DNA from: Bacteroidaceae bacterium
GTDB lineage: Bacteria; Bacteroidota; Bacteroidia; Bacteroidales; Bacteroidaceae
Assembly (NCBI GenBank): GCA_017526905.1
Contig: JAFXQT010000004.1
Location: forward strand, 1 to 41,558
Length of the DNA stretch: 41,558 bases
Direction: 5' to 3'
The position numbers were made by a program, and so were the translations under genes. This document shows, one piece after another, positions 15,240-23,587 of this stretch (positions within the stretch are counted from its first letter, which is position 1; each line of letters starts with the position of its first letter). Below the pieces are notes generated by a model, which saw only the letters and a list, made by a program, of their open reading frames with translations, was not told where the DNA came from and made no database searches.

Positions 15240-15935
15240 ATGCTTGGCACCATCACAAACACCATCACGATTATCGTAGGCTCCGTGGCCGGAGCCATTA
15301 TGAAACGCGGCATCAAGCCACAATACCAAGAGTGTCTTTTCACCGCCATGGGGCTTGCCTCGTTGGCCCTTGGCTTCAACGCCGTGGCACGCACCATGCC
15401 CAAAAGCGAGTACCCCGTGCTTTTCATCGTCAGCATCGCACTGGGTGCCCTTATCGGCACTGTTCTCAACATAGACCAACGCTTCAAAGGGCTGGTGGAC
15501 CGGTTCGACAAGAGCGAGGATAAAGGCAGCTTGGCCAAAGGGCTCTCCACCGGCATCCTGCTCTACTGCATCGGTACCTTCAGCATCGTCGGCCCCATGC
15601 TCAGCGCGTTGGAAGGCGACAACACCTTCCTCTACACCAATGCCACGCTCGATCTAATCACCTCGGCCGTACTGGCTGCCACCTATGGCATTGGCATGGT
15701 ATGGGCCGCGCCCGTACTGTTCTGCTGGCAGGGCACATTCTACCTTATTGCCAAGCTGTTCGGCCCCATCATTCCCGACACCCTTGTGAATGAAATCATC
15801 ACCGTGGGCGGCACGCTTATCGTGGCATCTGGTTTGTCGCTGCTGAACATCAAGGACTGCAAGTCGCTGAACCTGCTGCCCTCCCTGCTCGTTCCGGTTG
15901 TCTTTTTCCTGCTGAAAGGCTTTGTGGGGCTGTAA
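15240..15935 (+). CDS. DUF554 family membrane protein (231 aa)
   Basis: An integral membrane protein with about seven hydrophobic segments and the DUF554/YdfK pattern: G-T-I-x-N-T-x-T-I-I-V-G-S near the N-terminus, A-L-G-A-L-I-G near residue 70, and G-I-L-L-Y-C-I-G followed by G-P-M. Homologues are widespread and suspected, without firm proof, to be small-molecule transporters. It starts at the ATG immediately after the pyrimidine repeat tract; no Shine-Dalgarno is visible. The convergent ABC exporter gene ends 33 bases downstream. Confidence 0.85.
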   Translation: MLGTITNTITIIVGSVAGAIMKRGIKPQYQECLFTAMGLASLALGFNAVARTMPKSEYPVLFIVSIALGALIGTVLNIDQRFKGLVDRFDKSEDKGSLAKGLSTGILLYCIGTFSIVGPMLSALEGDNTFLYTNATLDLITSAVLAATYGIGMVWAAPVLFCWQGTFYLIAKLFGPIIPDTLVNEIITVGGTLIVASGLSLLNIKDCKSLNLLPSLLVPVVFFLLKGFVGL

Positions 15936-15967
15936 AGAGCGCTGCCTTCGCACGCTGCCACAACCCG

Positions 15968-17746
15968 TCAGCCTTCCTGCCGTTCCAGCACGATGGTCTG
16001 CGTGCAATGTGCCACGACCGCAGGCCGGTGAGTAATACAGATAAGTGTGGGCTTCACGGACAACGTCTGATGATAACCGATCAGGTTCTGCAACAGCCGT
16101 TGCTCTGTATCCTGATCCAAAGCCGACGTAGCCTCGTCCAACAACAACACAGAGCCACTGCGCAACAAGGCCCTGGCTATGGCTATACGTTGCGCCTGCC
16201 CCTCTGACAGGCCTGTGCCTCCCTCGCCTATCCTTGTATCAAGCCCACCAGGCAACGAGGCCACGAAATCGGCACAGGCCAATCGGAGCGCCCTGCGCAT
16301 CTCGGCATCGGTAGCCTGCGGGTTGCCCATTTGCAGGTTCCAACGCAAAGTGCCGCTGAACAACGTATTGCCTTGCGGCACATACACCAGATTGCAGCGC
16401 GTCTGGGCCGATGCAGTGGCCGTGCGGCCGTCGGTTCCATACAGTTCCACACGGCCCCGGTCGGGCTGTATCAAAGCCAGGATAAGGCGTACGAGCGTGG
16501 TCTTACCGGCGCCGGTCTCGCCAAGGATAGCCGTTGTCGACCCCGGTGGAAAATCATACGAAGCCCCACAAAGCACGGGCCGTTTCCGCAGGTCGTAGGC
16601 AAAGTCCACATGGTCGAAGCGTATGCCTACGCCATCGGCAAAACGTATGGGCTGGCCCTCCTCCTCAAGCGGCATCTCCTCAAGTTCCATCAGGCGCTCG
16701 GCGGCCGTGAAGGAACTGATGATGGCTGGGATAAAGCGTGTCAGTTCGCGGAACGGCCCTTGAATCTGGCCACACAGCTGGATGAAAGCCGTCATCATAC
16801 CAAACGTAATGACGCCCAACGAGAGCTGATAGGCGCTCCACAGGAATGTGAACAGATAGGCGGCGCCGAAGCCCACATTGAGCACCAGGTTCGAGGTGGT
16901 GGAGAAGAGCGTGCGCCGGCGCACCTGGTGGCGCAACTGGGCTTGCTCGCCTGCCAGCATATCCGAAATGGTCTGCATCCGTTCCAGCGTCTTGATAACC
17001 ATACGGTGCTGAAGGCTCTCTTGCAGCGTCGATTGGATGCGGCTGTCTGTCTGCCGCACTTCACGGGTGATGGCACGCATGCGGTTTACGTACAGTTTGC
17101 TCAGCGCTATGAACAGCGGCAGAATCACCACCACCACCAATGCCAGCGTGGCATCCATGGCAAACAGGAAGAAGAAGGCGGCCACCAAGCGCACTACAAC
17201 GGCCAGTGCCTGCGGTACGGTATCGGTCACTACATGCACCACGGTGCTGGTGTCGGTGACCAGACGGTTCAGCGTGTCGCCGCTGTGGCGGGCTTCAATG
17301 CCGCGCCATTCGCTGCGCAACAGGTGGTCGAAGATGTGACGCTGCATGCGGTTCTGGGCCCCCACACCCAGCAGGGCAGCAATCCACCGGCCGGCGTATC
17401 CTAAAGCGAGCTGGGCCAACATAATAAGCACCAGCACCAAACCGGCATCAAAGAGAGAGAAGTGTATGTGCAGGAGCGATGACGTGGTGACATGTGTACT
17501 GCTGGTGGCGGCATCGATGGCTTGCTTGGTGGCCCAGATGAAAGCAAAGTCTAATGCCACGCGCAATATACCGCTCACTGCATTGATGAGCGCCTGGAGT
17601 TTGACCTGCCTGAAGATTCTTAGGAACCAACGAAGGATGGCGAGGGTGGACTTAGACCCAGGTACGACAGACTCACCCCCCAGCCCCCTCCCTTTCAAGG
17701 AGGGGGAGGTTGAGTTACTATTTGACTTATGGAGGTCTTTATTCAT
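15968..17746 (-). CDS. ABC exporter, fused permease and ATPase (592 aa)
   Basis: A half-transporter of the MsbA/lipid-drug exporter type. Residues about 40-330 form a six-helix transmembrane domain. The ATPase domain has Walker A (I-L-G-E-T-G-A-G-K-T-T), signature L-S-E-G-Q-A-Q-R and Walker B (V-L-L-L-D-E-A-T-S-A-L-D) followed by the H-loop histidine in C-I-T-H-R-P. The substrate is not predictable. Oddity: residues about 11-30 (S-P-S-L-K-G-R-G-L-G-G-E) are encoded by a palindromic repeat, so the natural start may lie after it or the repeat was absorbed into the N-terminus. No ATG closer to the transmembrane domain exists, so I keep 17746. Confidence 0.9.
   Translation of the reverse strand: MNKDLHKSNSNSTSPSLKGRGLGGESVVPGSKSTLAILRWFLRIFRQVKLQALINAVSGILRVALDFAFIWATKQAIDAATSSTHVTTSSLLHIHFSLFDAGLVLVLIMLAQLALGYAGRWIAALLGVGAQNRMQRHIFDHLLRSEWRGIEARHSGDTLNRLVTDTSTVVHVVTDTVPQALAVVVRLVAAFFFLFAMDATLALVVVVILPLFIALSKLYVNRMRAITREVRQTDSRIQSTLQESLQHRMVIKTLERMQTISDMLAGEQAQLRHQVRRRTLFSTTSNLVLNVGFGAAYLFTFLWSAYQLSLGVITFGMMTAFIQLCGQIQGPFRELTRFIPAIISSFTAAERLMELEEMPLEEEGQPIRFADGVGIRFDHVDFAYDLRKRPVLCGASYDFPPGSTTAILGETGAGKTTLVRLILALIQPDRGRVELYGTDGRTATASAQTRCNLVYVPQGNTLFSGTLRWNLQMGNPQATDAEMRRALRLACADFVASLPGGLDTRIGEGGTGLSEGQAQRIAIARALLRSGSVLLLDEATSALDQDTEQRLLQNLIGYHQTLSVKPTLICITHRPAVVAHCTQTIVLERQEG
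17656..17715 (-). repeat. Palindromic repeat inside the ABC exporter N-terminus
   Basis: CCCCCTCC (17684-17691) pairs with GGAGGGGG (17699-17706) around a 7-base loop. The encoded text ends G-G-E-S-V-V-P-G. RecG carries an insertion encoding A-G-G-E-S-V-V-A at 21684-21737 with similar DNA, so the same element appears to have entered two reading frames in open frame. Confidence 0.7.
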
Positions 17747-17886
17747 ATCTTCATAAACTATCTGCAGTAACTTCCAGAGCCCGAAAGCCCCGATGGCACA
17801 GCCTCACCCCTTCCGTGGAAGAGAGGGAGGGGGGGATGCCCAAGGGCAGGTGGTGGCTCCACGGGAGTGGGCTGGGCGGGAATGCC
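17747..17886. repeat. Short gap holding a related G/C-rich palindrome
   Basis: No gene. GCCTCACCCCTTCC (17801-17814) with GGAAG (17817-17821), then a long G run, resembles the element inside the ABC exporter gene and may be a third, degenerate intergenic copy. Confidence 0.45.
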
Positions 17887-18768
17887 TCAGTCCCTGCTAT
17901 CCGCGCCCCAGCCCAACTTGGTGCGCAGCGTGCGGAAGAACGACTGCCCTGGCCGTTTCAGCACCTTAATAGCGTAGGGTGCACGGCGAATCGTAAGACT
18001 GATGTCCTCGCTGCATTTCTCACTGCGGCCGTCAACCGACACCAGGAAGTTATGGTTGCGCGACGACACATGCAGGGTGATTACAGCATCGTCCGTAACC
18101 GTCACCGGCCTGATACTCAAGCTATGCGAAGCCACTGGAATAATACAGAGTGTGTGGCTCTGCGGTTGAATCACAGGACCGCCATTGGACAGTGCATAGC
18201 CCGTTGAGCCGGTAGGCGTACTCACAATCAAGCCATCGGCCTGGTAAGTGGCCATATACTCGCCATTCACATCCACACGGATGCTTATCATCGATGCATT
18301 GTCCCGCTTCAGCACAGCCACCTCGTTCAGCGCATAGGGGTATCCCACCGGCGTTCCCTTGGAGTACTCCATCCCGATAACCACGCGCTCCTCCGGTTGG
18401 AACAAGCCGTCGTAGATGCCGTCAATAGCAGCGCCGATGTCGTCGGGGGTGATATCTGCCAGGAACCCCAGGTGCCCCATATTCACCCCAAGAATAGGGA
18501 TGCCCTTGTTGCCCACACGCCGGGCTGCCTCAAGGAACGTGCCGTCGCCACCCATCGAGATGGCCACATCGGCATCAAAGTCGTCGTTCGTAATGATAGC
18601 TGCCGGATGCACTTCTATTTTTACATCTTCCTTCAGGTAGCGGTAGAAAGCCGCATCCACCAGCACACGGGCCTTGCGCTGCTCCAAGAGGCAGAGCAAC
18701 TTCTGCACGGACGATGACTTCCGGGGTTGATAGATGTTTCCGAAAAGGGCAAAGGTGAGCTGTCGCAT
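17887..18768 (-). CDS. nadK: NAD kinase
   Basis: Phosphorylates NAD to NADP (EC 2.7.1.23) in the cytoplasm. The diagnostic G-G-D-G-T (S-M-G-G-D-G-T-F-L) is present, followed by N-M-G-H-L-G-F-L and Y-A-L-N-E-V-A-V, and the ATP/NAD-binding T-P-T-G-S-T-G-Y-A-L-S-N-G-G-P motif. With the ATG at 18768 the protein has 293 aa, normal for the family. A longer frame to 18834 would place the start inside the promoter. It is divergent from pdxJ, and the two share a mirror-symmetric promoter. Confidence 0.96.
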   Translation of the reverse strand: MRQLTFALFGNIYQPRKSSSVQKLLCLLEQRKARVLVDAAFYRYLKEDVKIEVHPAAIITNDDFDADVAISMGGDGTFLEAARRVGNKGIPILGVNMGHLGFLADITPDDIGAAIDGIYDGLFQPEERVVIGMEYSKGTPVGYPYALNEVAVLKRDNASMISIRVDVNGEYMATYQADGLIVSTPTGSTGYALSNGGPVIQPQSHTLCIIPVASHSLSIRPVTVTDDAVITLHVSSRNHNFLVSVDGRSEKCSEDISLTIRRAPYAIKVLKRPGQSFFRTLRTKLGWGADSRD

Positions 18769-18793
18769 ATCACTTACTTTTGTGTTTCTTGGC

Positions 18794-18853
18794 GCAAAGG
18801 TAAGGATTATTTTGATTTTCTCTTCGTAAATCATAAATTATCCTTACCTTTGC
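18794..18853. promoter_or_regulatory. Mirror-image divergent promoter of nadK and pdxJ
   Basis: A perfect 14-bp inverted repeat (18794-18807 and 18840-18853) contains both -7 boxes: CAAAGGTA on the left (TACCTTTG for nadK) and TACCTTTG on the right for pdxJ. The 32-base AT-rich centre must hold both -33 regions, so the polymerases would compete for it. No clean TTTG -33 is seen for either. Confidence 0.75.
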
Positions 18854-18893
18854 AGTGAAAGTTAAGCAGAAACAGCTTCAATACTCCACGACA

Positions 18894-19640
18894 ATGACCA
18901 AACTAAGCGTCAATATCAACAAAGTTGCCACCCTGCGCAATGCACGGGGCGGCAACAACCCCAATGTGCTGCAAGTGGCCTTGGACTGCGAACGCTTCGG
19001 CGCGCAAGGCATCACCGTACACCCCCGCCCCGACCAACGGCACATTCGCTATCAGGACGTGCGCGACCTTCGCCCACGCCTCACCACAGAGTTTAACATC
19101 GAAGGCAACCCCATCTCGGAGTTCATCGCCCTGGTGCTCGAAACAAAGCCCACACAAGTGACGCTGGTGCCCGACGGACACGACCAGATAACCAGCAATC
19201 ACGGTTGGGACACCAAGACCCACCTCGATTTCCTCTCCGACGTAACGGCGCGTTTCAAGGCCGCCGGCATCCGCGTCAGCATCTTCGTCAATGCCGATGT
19301 GGAAATGGTCGAGTATGCAGCCCGCGCCGGAGCCGACCGCGTGGAACTCTACACCGAGCCCTACGCCCAGGCTTTCGCCGCCACCACGGCAATGTCCGGC
19401 GACGCCGAGAATGCCGCCCGACTGGCCGCCATCGCCCCCTTTGTCCGTGCGGCCAAGGCCGCTACCACATTTGGTCTCGGGCTCAACGCCGGCCATGACC
19501 TCAGCCTGCAGAACCTTGCCTTCTTCAAGCAGCACATTCCCTGGACCGACGAGGTAAGCATCGGGCACGCCCTCATTTGCGACGCCCTCTATCTGGGTCT
19601 TGAAGAGGCCATCCGCCGCTACCGCGCCTGCCTGGTATAG
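18894..19640 (+). CDS. pdxJ: Pyridoxine 5'-phosphate synthase
   Basis: Condenses 1-deoxyxylulose-5-phosphate with 3-amino-2-oxopropyl phosphate to form pyridoxine 5'-phosphate (EC 2.6.99.2) in the DXP-dependent vitamin B6 route. Family marks: [17 protein letters not shown] at the N-terminus, G-I-T-V-H-P-R-P-D-x-R-H-I with the substrate histidine and arginines, N-I-E-G-N-P, and C-terminal G-L-N-A-G-H-D-L and S-I-G-H-A-L. At 248 aa it is standard length. The ATG at 18894 is preferred over an upstream start that lies too close to the promoter. It is transcribed away from nadK. Confidence 0.96.
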   Translation: MTKLSVNINKVATLRNARGGNNPNVLQVALDCERFGAQGITVHPRPDQRHIRYQDVRDLRPRLTTEFNIEGNPISEFIALVLETKPTQVTLVPDGHDQITSNHGWDTKTHLDFLSDVTARFKAAGIRVSIFVNADVEMVEYAARAGADRVELYTEPYAQAFAATTAMSGDAENAARLAAIAPFVRAAKAATTFGLGLNAGHDLSLQNLAFFKQHIPWTDEVSIGHALICDALYLGLEEAIRRYRACLV

Positions 19641-19715
19641 CCATTCGTCGCTATCACGGGGCACCGCGATGCACAATGGCTCAAAGCAACCCTTTACAGG
19701 CCCCTATCGGCCTCT
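19641..19715. other. Spacer before leader repeat B
   Basis: Short gap with no recognisable signal; the repeat element begins near 19716. Confidence 0.4.
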
Positions 19716-19840
19716 GGTGGAGGGCCCCTGTAGCCCCCCGGCGGGAAACGCCCGTTTGAGCCAGAGGTAACTCTTATTTTTCACTTTTCACTCTTTCACT
19801 TTTCACTCTTTCACTTTTCACTCTTTCATTTTTCACTCTC
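19716..19840 (+). repeat. Shared leader element, copy B (before the DJ-1 gene)
   Basis: Same order of parts as 15099-15239: GGCCCCTGT, a C/G-rich hairpin (CGGG at 19742-19745 with CCCG at 19751-19754), T-T-T-G-A-G-C-C, G-G-T-A-A-C-T-C-T-T-A and a TTTTCACTC-type tract (19776-19840) that reaches the start codon at 19841. It differs from copy A by point changes in the hairpin and by fewer tandem units. Confidence 0.8.
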
Positions 19841-20392
19841 ATGATTTACCTTTTCTTTGCCACAGGCACCGAGGAAGTGGAAGCCTTGGCCACCGTTGAT
19901 ATCATCCGACGTGCAGGGCTGCCCCTGCAAATCGTCAGCATCACCGGACAGCCCATCGTAACGGGCGCCCACGGCATCCGCGTGCAGACCGATGCTCTCA
20001 TCGAGGACATCGACTTCAGTGCAGCCTCCATGCTCATTTTGCCAGGGGGACTGCCCGGCGCCACCAACCTGGCCGACCACCAACTGCTGAATGCCGAAAT
20101 ATTGAAACATGCCGCCACGGGCAAACCGCTGGCCGCCATCTGCGCCGCCCCTCTGGTCTATGGCCGTCTGGGGTTGCTCGCCGGCCACCGCGCCACCTGC
20201 TATCCTGGCTTTGAGACCGAGCTGAAAGGCGCTACATACACAGGCGCACTGGTGCAGCAGGACGGACAGTTCATCACCGGCAAGGGGCCAGCCGCCGTGT
20301 TTGAATTCGGCTACGCCATCGTGGAACGGCTCAAGGACAAGGCCACGGCCGATGCCCTTCGGCAGGGCATGCTGTGGAGCGAGGTGGTATGA
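19841..20392 (+). CDS. DJ-1/PfpI family protein (183 aa)
   Basis: DJ-1-like flavodoxin-fold protein. Active-site Cys101 lies in the nucleophile elbow (A-I-C-A-A-P), Glu11/12 (T-E-E-V-E-A) supplies the conserved acidic partner, and G-G-L-P-G-A-T-N-L is the family loop. Members act as glyoxalase III/deglycase or chaperones; the YajL/DJ-1 subgroup fits best. Its stop codon overlaps the ispD start by four bases (ATGA), so translation is likely coupled. The start codon follows the pyrimidine repeat leader directly. Confidence 0.9.
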   Translation: MIYLFFATGTEEVEALATVDIIRRAGLPLQIVSITGQPIVTGAHGIRVQTDALIEDIDFSAASMLILPGGLPGATNLADHQLLNAEILKHAATGKPLAAICAAPLVYGRLGLLAGHRATCYPGFETELKGATYTGALVQQDGQFITGKGPAAVFEFGYAIVERLKDKATADALRQGMLWSEVV

Positions 20393-21087
20393 CCACACAT
20401 AAGTATGCCATCGTCGTGGCGGGCGGCAAAGGCCTGCGCATGGGGGCCGACACGCCCAAGCAATTCCTGCCCATCGGTGGGAAGCCGGTGCTGATGCGCA
20501 CGCTGGAACGCTTCCGCGAAGCGCTGCCCGACGTGGCACTCGTCCTGGTGCTGCCTCCCAGCCAGCAGGACTTCTGGCGCCAATTATGCGTGCACCACCA
20601 CTTCACGCTGCCACACACAGTGGCAAGCGGTGGTGCCACGCGCTTTCATTCCGTGCTCAACGGTCTGCGCACCATCCCAACCGATGTGGCCGAAGCCGTG
20701 GTGGGCGTGCACGATGGCGTCCGCCCCTTCGTCAGCCCCGACGTTATCCGTCGCTGTTATGCCGAGGCCGAGCAAACAGGCACCGCAGTGCCCGTGATGC
20801 CGGTGGTCGAGACGGTACGCCACATCCAGGCCGACGGCACCAGCTCCGCCACCATCGATCGCTCCCGTCTCCGGTTGGTACAAACGCCTCAGACTTTCAG
20901 CCTCAGCCTGCTACGCCGTGCCTACGAACAGCCCTATCGCGATGCCTTTACCGACGATGCCTCGGTGGTCGAGGCGCTCGGCCACCCCATCACTTTGGTC
21001 GAAGGCAACCGCGAAAACATCAAACTCACCACACCCTTCGACCTCCAAGTGGCCGAAACCATACTGACATTCAGCCGCGAGCCCTAA
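20389..21087 (+). CDS. ispD: 2-C-methyl-D-erythritol 4-phosphate cytidylyltransferase
   Basis: Third step of the MEP isoprenoid pathway: joins CTP to methylerythritol phosphate (EC 2.7.7.60). Nucleotide-binding motif [10 protein letters not shown] (residues 10-19) with K-Q-F at 25-27; later [14 protein letters not shown] and T-P-Q-T-F are all IspD marks. At 232 aa it is normal. The ATG at 20389 overlaps the preceding stop and is chosen over an earlier in-frame start inside the DJ-1 gene. recG follows after 47 bases. Confidence 0.95.
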   Translation: MTTHKYAIVVAGGKGLRMGADTPKQFLPIGGKPVLMRTLERFREALPDVALVLVLPPSQQDFWRQLCVHHHFTLPHTVASGGATRFHSVLNGLRTIPTDVAEAVVGVHDGVRPFVSPDVIRRCYAEAEQTGTAVPVMPVVETVRHIQADGTSSATIDRSRLRLVQTPQTFSLSLLRRAYEQPYRDAFTDDASVVEALGHPITLVEGNRENIKLTTPFDLQVAETILTFSREP

Positions 21088-21134
21088 GCGTCCCGCCCGC
21101 AGCACCTTCAGACAAACAGCCGCACCGCCCACTC

Positions 21135-23291
21135 ATGCCCACGTCACTGCTCGACACCGAACTCACCTACCTGCCCGGCATCGGTCCCAAACGGGCCGAA
21201 CTGTTGCAGAAAGAACTGCGCCTGCGCACGTTCGGCGACCTGCTGCACTACTTCCCCTACAAGCATATCGACCGCACACGCCTGTACTACATACACGAAC
21301 TCACGGCCGACATGCCTTTTGTGCAGGTGAAGGGCGAAATCCTCAGCTACGAGGAGGAAGGAACGGGCCGGAAGCGGCACCTTATTGCGCATTTCACCGA
21401 CGGCCGCCACATAATGGACTTGGTGTGGTTCCAGGCCAGCGCCATCAAATGGGCCAAGCAACAGTACAAGATTGGCACGGTGTATATCGTGTTCGGCAAG
21501 CCCACGGTGTTCAACGGCCGCATCAACATTGCACACCCCGACATAGACCCTGCCGACTCGCTGGCGCTCTCCACCATGGGCCTGCAGCCTTACTACCACA
21601 CCACCGAACTCATGAAAAAGGCGGGGCTGAACAGCCGGAGCATTGAGCGCTTCACCCAGACATTATTGAGCAAGTTAGGGCTGGGTGTGGATTCACCGCC
21701 GACCCCTCCGGACAGGGCTGGGGGCGAGTCCGTGGTTGCTGAAACCCTGCCCCCATGGCTCATCCAGCGCCACCTGCTCATGGGGCGGGCGCAGAGCCTG
21801 CGGGCCTTGCACTACCCCACTTCGGCCGACGAGCTGCGACGTGCCACCTACCGCCAGAAATTCGAGGAACTGCTTTTCATCCAGCTGAAACTGGTGCGCT
21901 ACATGCGCGAGCGACAGCAACAAAGCCGCGGACATCTGTTCAGCCGTGTGGGCCAGCACTTCAACACCTTCTACAGCCACTACCTGCCCTTCCAGCTAAC
22001 CGGTGCACAAAAGCGCGTCATTCGCGAGATGCACGCCGACATGCGCAGCGGCAAGCAGATGAACCGCCTGCTACAGGGCGATGTGGGCAGCGGCAAGACA
22101 CTGGTGGCACTCATGACCATGCTCATCGCTTTGGACAACGGCTACCAAGCCTGCCTCATGGCACCCACCGAAATCCTGGCCGAACAGCATGCGGCTACTT
22201 TCCGACAGTTCCTGAAGGACATGCCCGTGCGGGTGGAACTGCTCACCGGCGCCGTGAAGGGTAAGCGGCGGCGCGAGCCCATCCTCTCGGGAGTGGCCGA
22301 CGGCACCGTGCAAATCCTCATCGGCACACACGCGCTGATCGAGGACACCGTGCAGTTCCACAACCTCGGATTGGCCGTGATCGACGAGCAACACCGCTTC
22401 GGCGTGGCACAGCGCAGCAAGCTCTGGCGCAAAAACACGCTGCCGCCGCACGTGCTGGTCATGACCGCCACGCCCATCCCACGCACGCTGGCCATGACGC
22501 TCTATGGCGACCTGGACGTGAGCGTCATCGACGAACTGCCACCCGGTCGCAAGCCCATCCAAACGCAACACTTCTGGCAGGAACGCACGGAGAGTCTCTA
22601 CCGCGGCATTCGCCAGCAAATCAGCCTGGGCCGGCAGGTGTATGTGGTATATCCGCTCATCAAGGAAAGCGAGAAGATCGACCTCCAGAACCTGGAAGAG
22701 GGCTACGCACAGCTGTGCCAGGTGTTCCCCGACCTGCACATCTCCAAGGTTCACGGCAAGATGAAAAGCGCCGAGAAGGACGCCGAGATGGACCGCTTCG
22801 CACGCGGCGAGACGCAGATCCTCGTGGCCACCACCGTCATCGAGGTGGGCGTGAACGTGCCCAACGCATCGGTCATGGTCATTCAGAACGCCGAGCGCTT
22901 CGGCCTGGCACAGTTGCACCAGCTGCGCGGCCGTGTGGGGCGCGGAGCCGACCAAAGCTACTGCATCCTCGTCACCAAGTACCAACTGTCCAAGGAAACC
23001 AAAAGCCGCATACAAATAATGTGCGAAACCAACGACGGCTTCGAGATTGCCGAGGCCGACCTGCGGCAACGCGGACCAGGCGACCTGGAAGGCACACAGC
23101 AAAGTGGCGTGGCCTTCGACCTCCACATTGCCAACCTGGCACGCGACGGCCAATTGGTGCAGCTGGCACGCGACACTGCCAACTACATCCTCGACCACGA
23201 CCCCACCCAGTCCGCACCGGAGAACGCCACCATGTGGCACCGCCTGGCCGAATTGAGCAAGGACGAGATGGACTGGAAGAACATCTCATAG
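21135..23291 (+). CDS. recG: ATP-dependent DNA helicase RecG (718 aa) with a repeat-derived insertion
   Basis: RecG remodels stalled replication forks and Holliday junctions. Wedge OB-fold in the N-terminal third (G-I-G-P-K-R-A-E-L-L and V-Q-V-K-G-E). Helicase motifs in order: G-D-V-G-S-G-K-T (I), A-P-T-E-I-L-A-E-Q (Ia), D-E-Q-H-R-F-G (II), T-A-T-P-I-P-R-T-L (III), and C-terminal L-H-Q-L-R-G-R-V-G-R-G (VI), then the TRG-type tail. The open frame extends further left, but the protein starts at the ATG at 21135 after ispD. Residues about 184-201 are an 18-residue insertion, S-P-P-T-P-P-D-R-A-G-G-E-S-V-V in part, encoded by a repeat that also occurs in the ABC exporter gene. It lies between wedge and helicase domains and leaves the frame open. 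Confidence 0.95.
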   Translation: MPTSLLDTELTYLPGIGPKRAELLQKELRLRTFGDLLHYFPYKHIDRTRLYYIHELTADMPFVQVKGEILSYEEEGTGRKRHLIAHFTDGRHIMDLVWFQASAIKWAKQQYKIGTVYIVFGKPTVFNGRINIAHPDIDPADSLALSTMGLQPYYHTTELMKKAGLNSRSIERFTQTLLSKLGLGVDSPPTPPDRAGGESVVAETLPPWLIQRHLLMGRAQSLRALHYPTSADELRRATYRQKFEELLFIQLKLVRYMRERQQQSRGHLFSRVGQHFNTFYSHYLPFQLTGAQKRVIREMHADMRSGKQMNRLLQGDVGSGKTLVALMTMLIALDNGYQACLMAPTEILAEQHAATFRQFLKDMPVRVELLTGAVKGKRRREPILSGVADGTVQILIGTHALIEDTVQFHNLGLAVIDEQHRFGVAQRSKLWRKNTLPPHVLVMTATPIPRTLAMTLYGDLDVSVIDELPPGRKPIQTQHFWQERTESLYRGIRQQISLGRQVYVVYPLIKESEKIDLQNLEEGYAQLCQVFPDLHISKVHGKMKSAEKDAEMDRFARGETQILVATTVIEVGVNVPNASVMVIQNAERFGLAQLHQLRGRVGRGADQSYCILVTKYQLSKETKSRIQIMCETNDGFEIAEADLRQRGPGDLEGTQQSGVAFDLHIANLARDGQLVQLARDTANYILDHDPTQSAPENATMWHRLAELSKDEMDWKNIS
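21684..21737 (+). repeat. Repeat element inserted in frame into recG
   Basis: Encodes about 18 residues absent from the RecG pattern I know, ending A-G-G-E-S-V-V. The DNA (A-G-G-G-C-T-G-G-G-G-G-C-G-A-G-T-C-C-G-T) closely resembles the minus-strand element in the ABC exporter gene at 17656-17715. Evidence for a mobile or dispersed repeat tolerated within proteins. Confidence 0.65.
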
Positions 23292-23391
23292 GCAGGCTCC
23301 AGTCTCGCAGGTGTGCGATACCCTTTGCAGGACTGCCTTCCCTACGCACGCAGCTATTTTGCCCGAATCCTCATACATCTTAGTTTGAGGA

Positions 23392-23520
23392 TTATTGCCC
23401 GTAATGCAGGTAATCCACATCCACGTAACCGCTTTCCGATAAATTGTTGAACGAATAGATGCCGATGCGGTCACCGTAGCTACGGCACAGACCATCAGGG
23501 CGAGTCCTACAAAAGTGTTC
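23392..23520 (-). pseudogene. Remnant C-terminus of a secreted glycosidase (GH43-like)
   Basis: A 42-codon open stretch ending at a stop encodes Y-G-D-R-I-G-I-Y-S-F-N-N and G-Y-V-D-V-D-Y-L-H-Y. That is the pattern of the C-terminal beta-sandwich end of GH43-type xylosidases/arabinofuranosidases. There is no start codon and a stop closes the frame at the upstream side, so only a fragment remains. It is on the same strand as the adjacent fucosidase gene, in the 296-base gap between recG and that gene; the rest of the gap shows nothing clear. Confidence 0.5.
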
Positions 23521-23587
23521 TCATATTGCAAATGACTTAGATATGCTGATGGAATTGAAGATGCAGATTAGTTGAAAAGAATGGACG

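Noticed and set aside
20586-21134. Long N-terminal extension of the recG frame
   Set aside because: It overlaps ispD in another frame; family similarity begins at the ATG at 21135.
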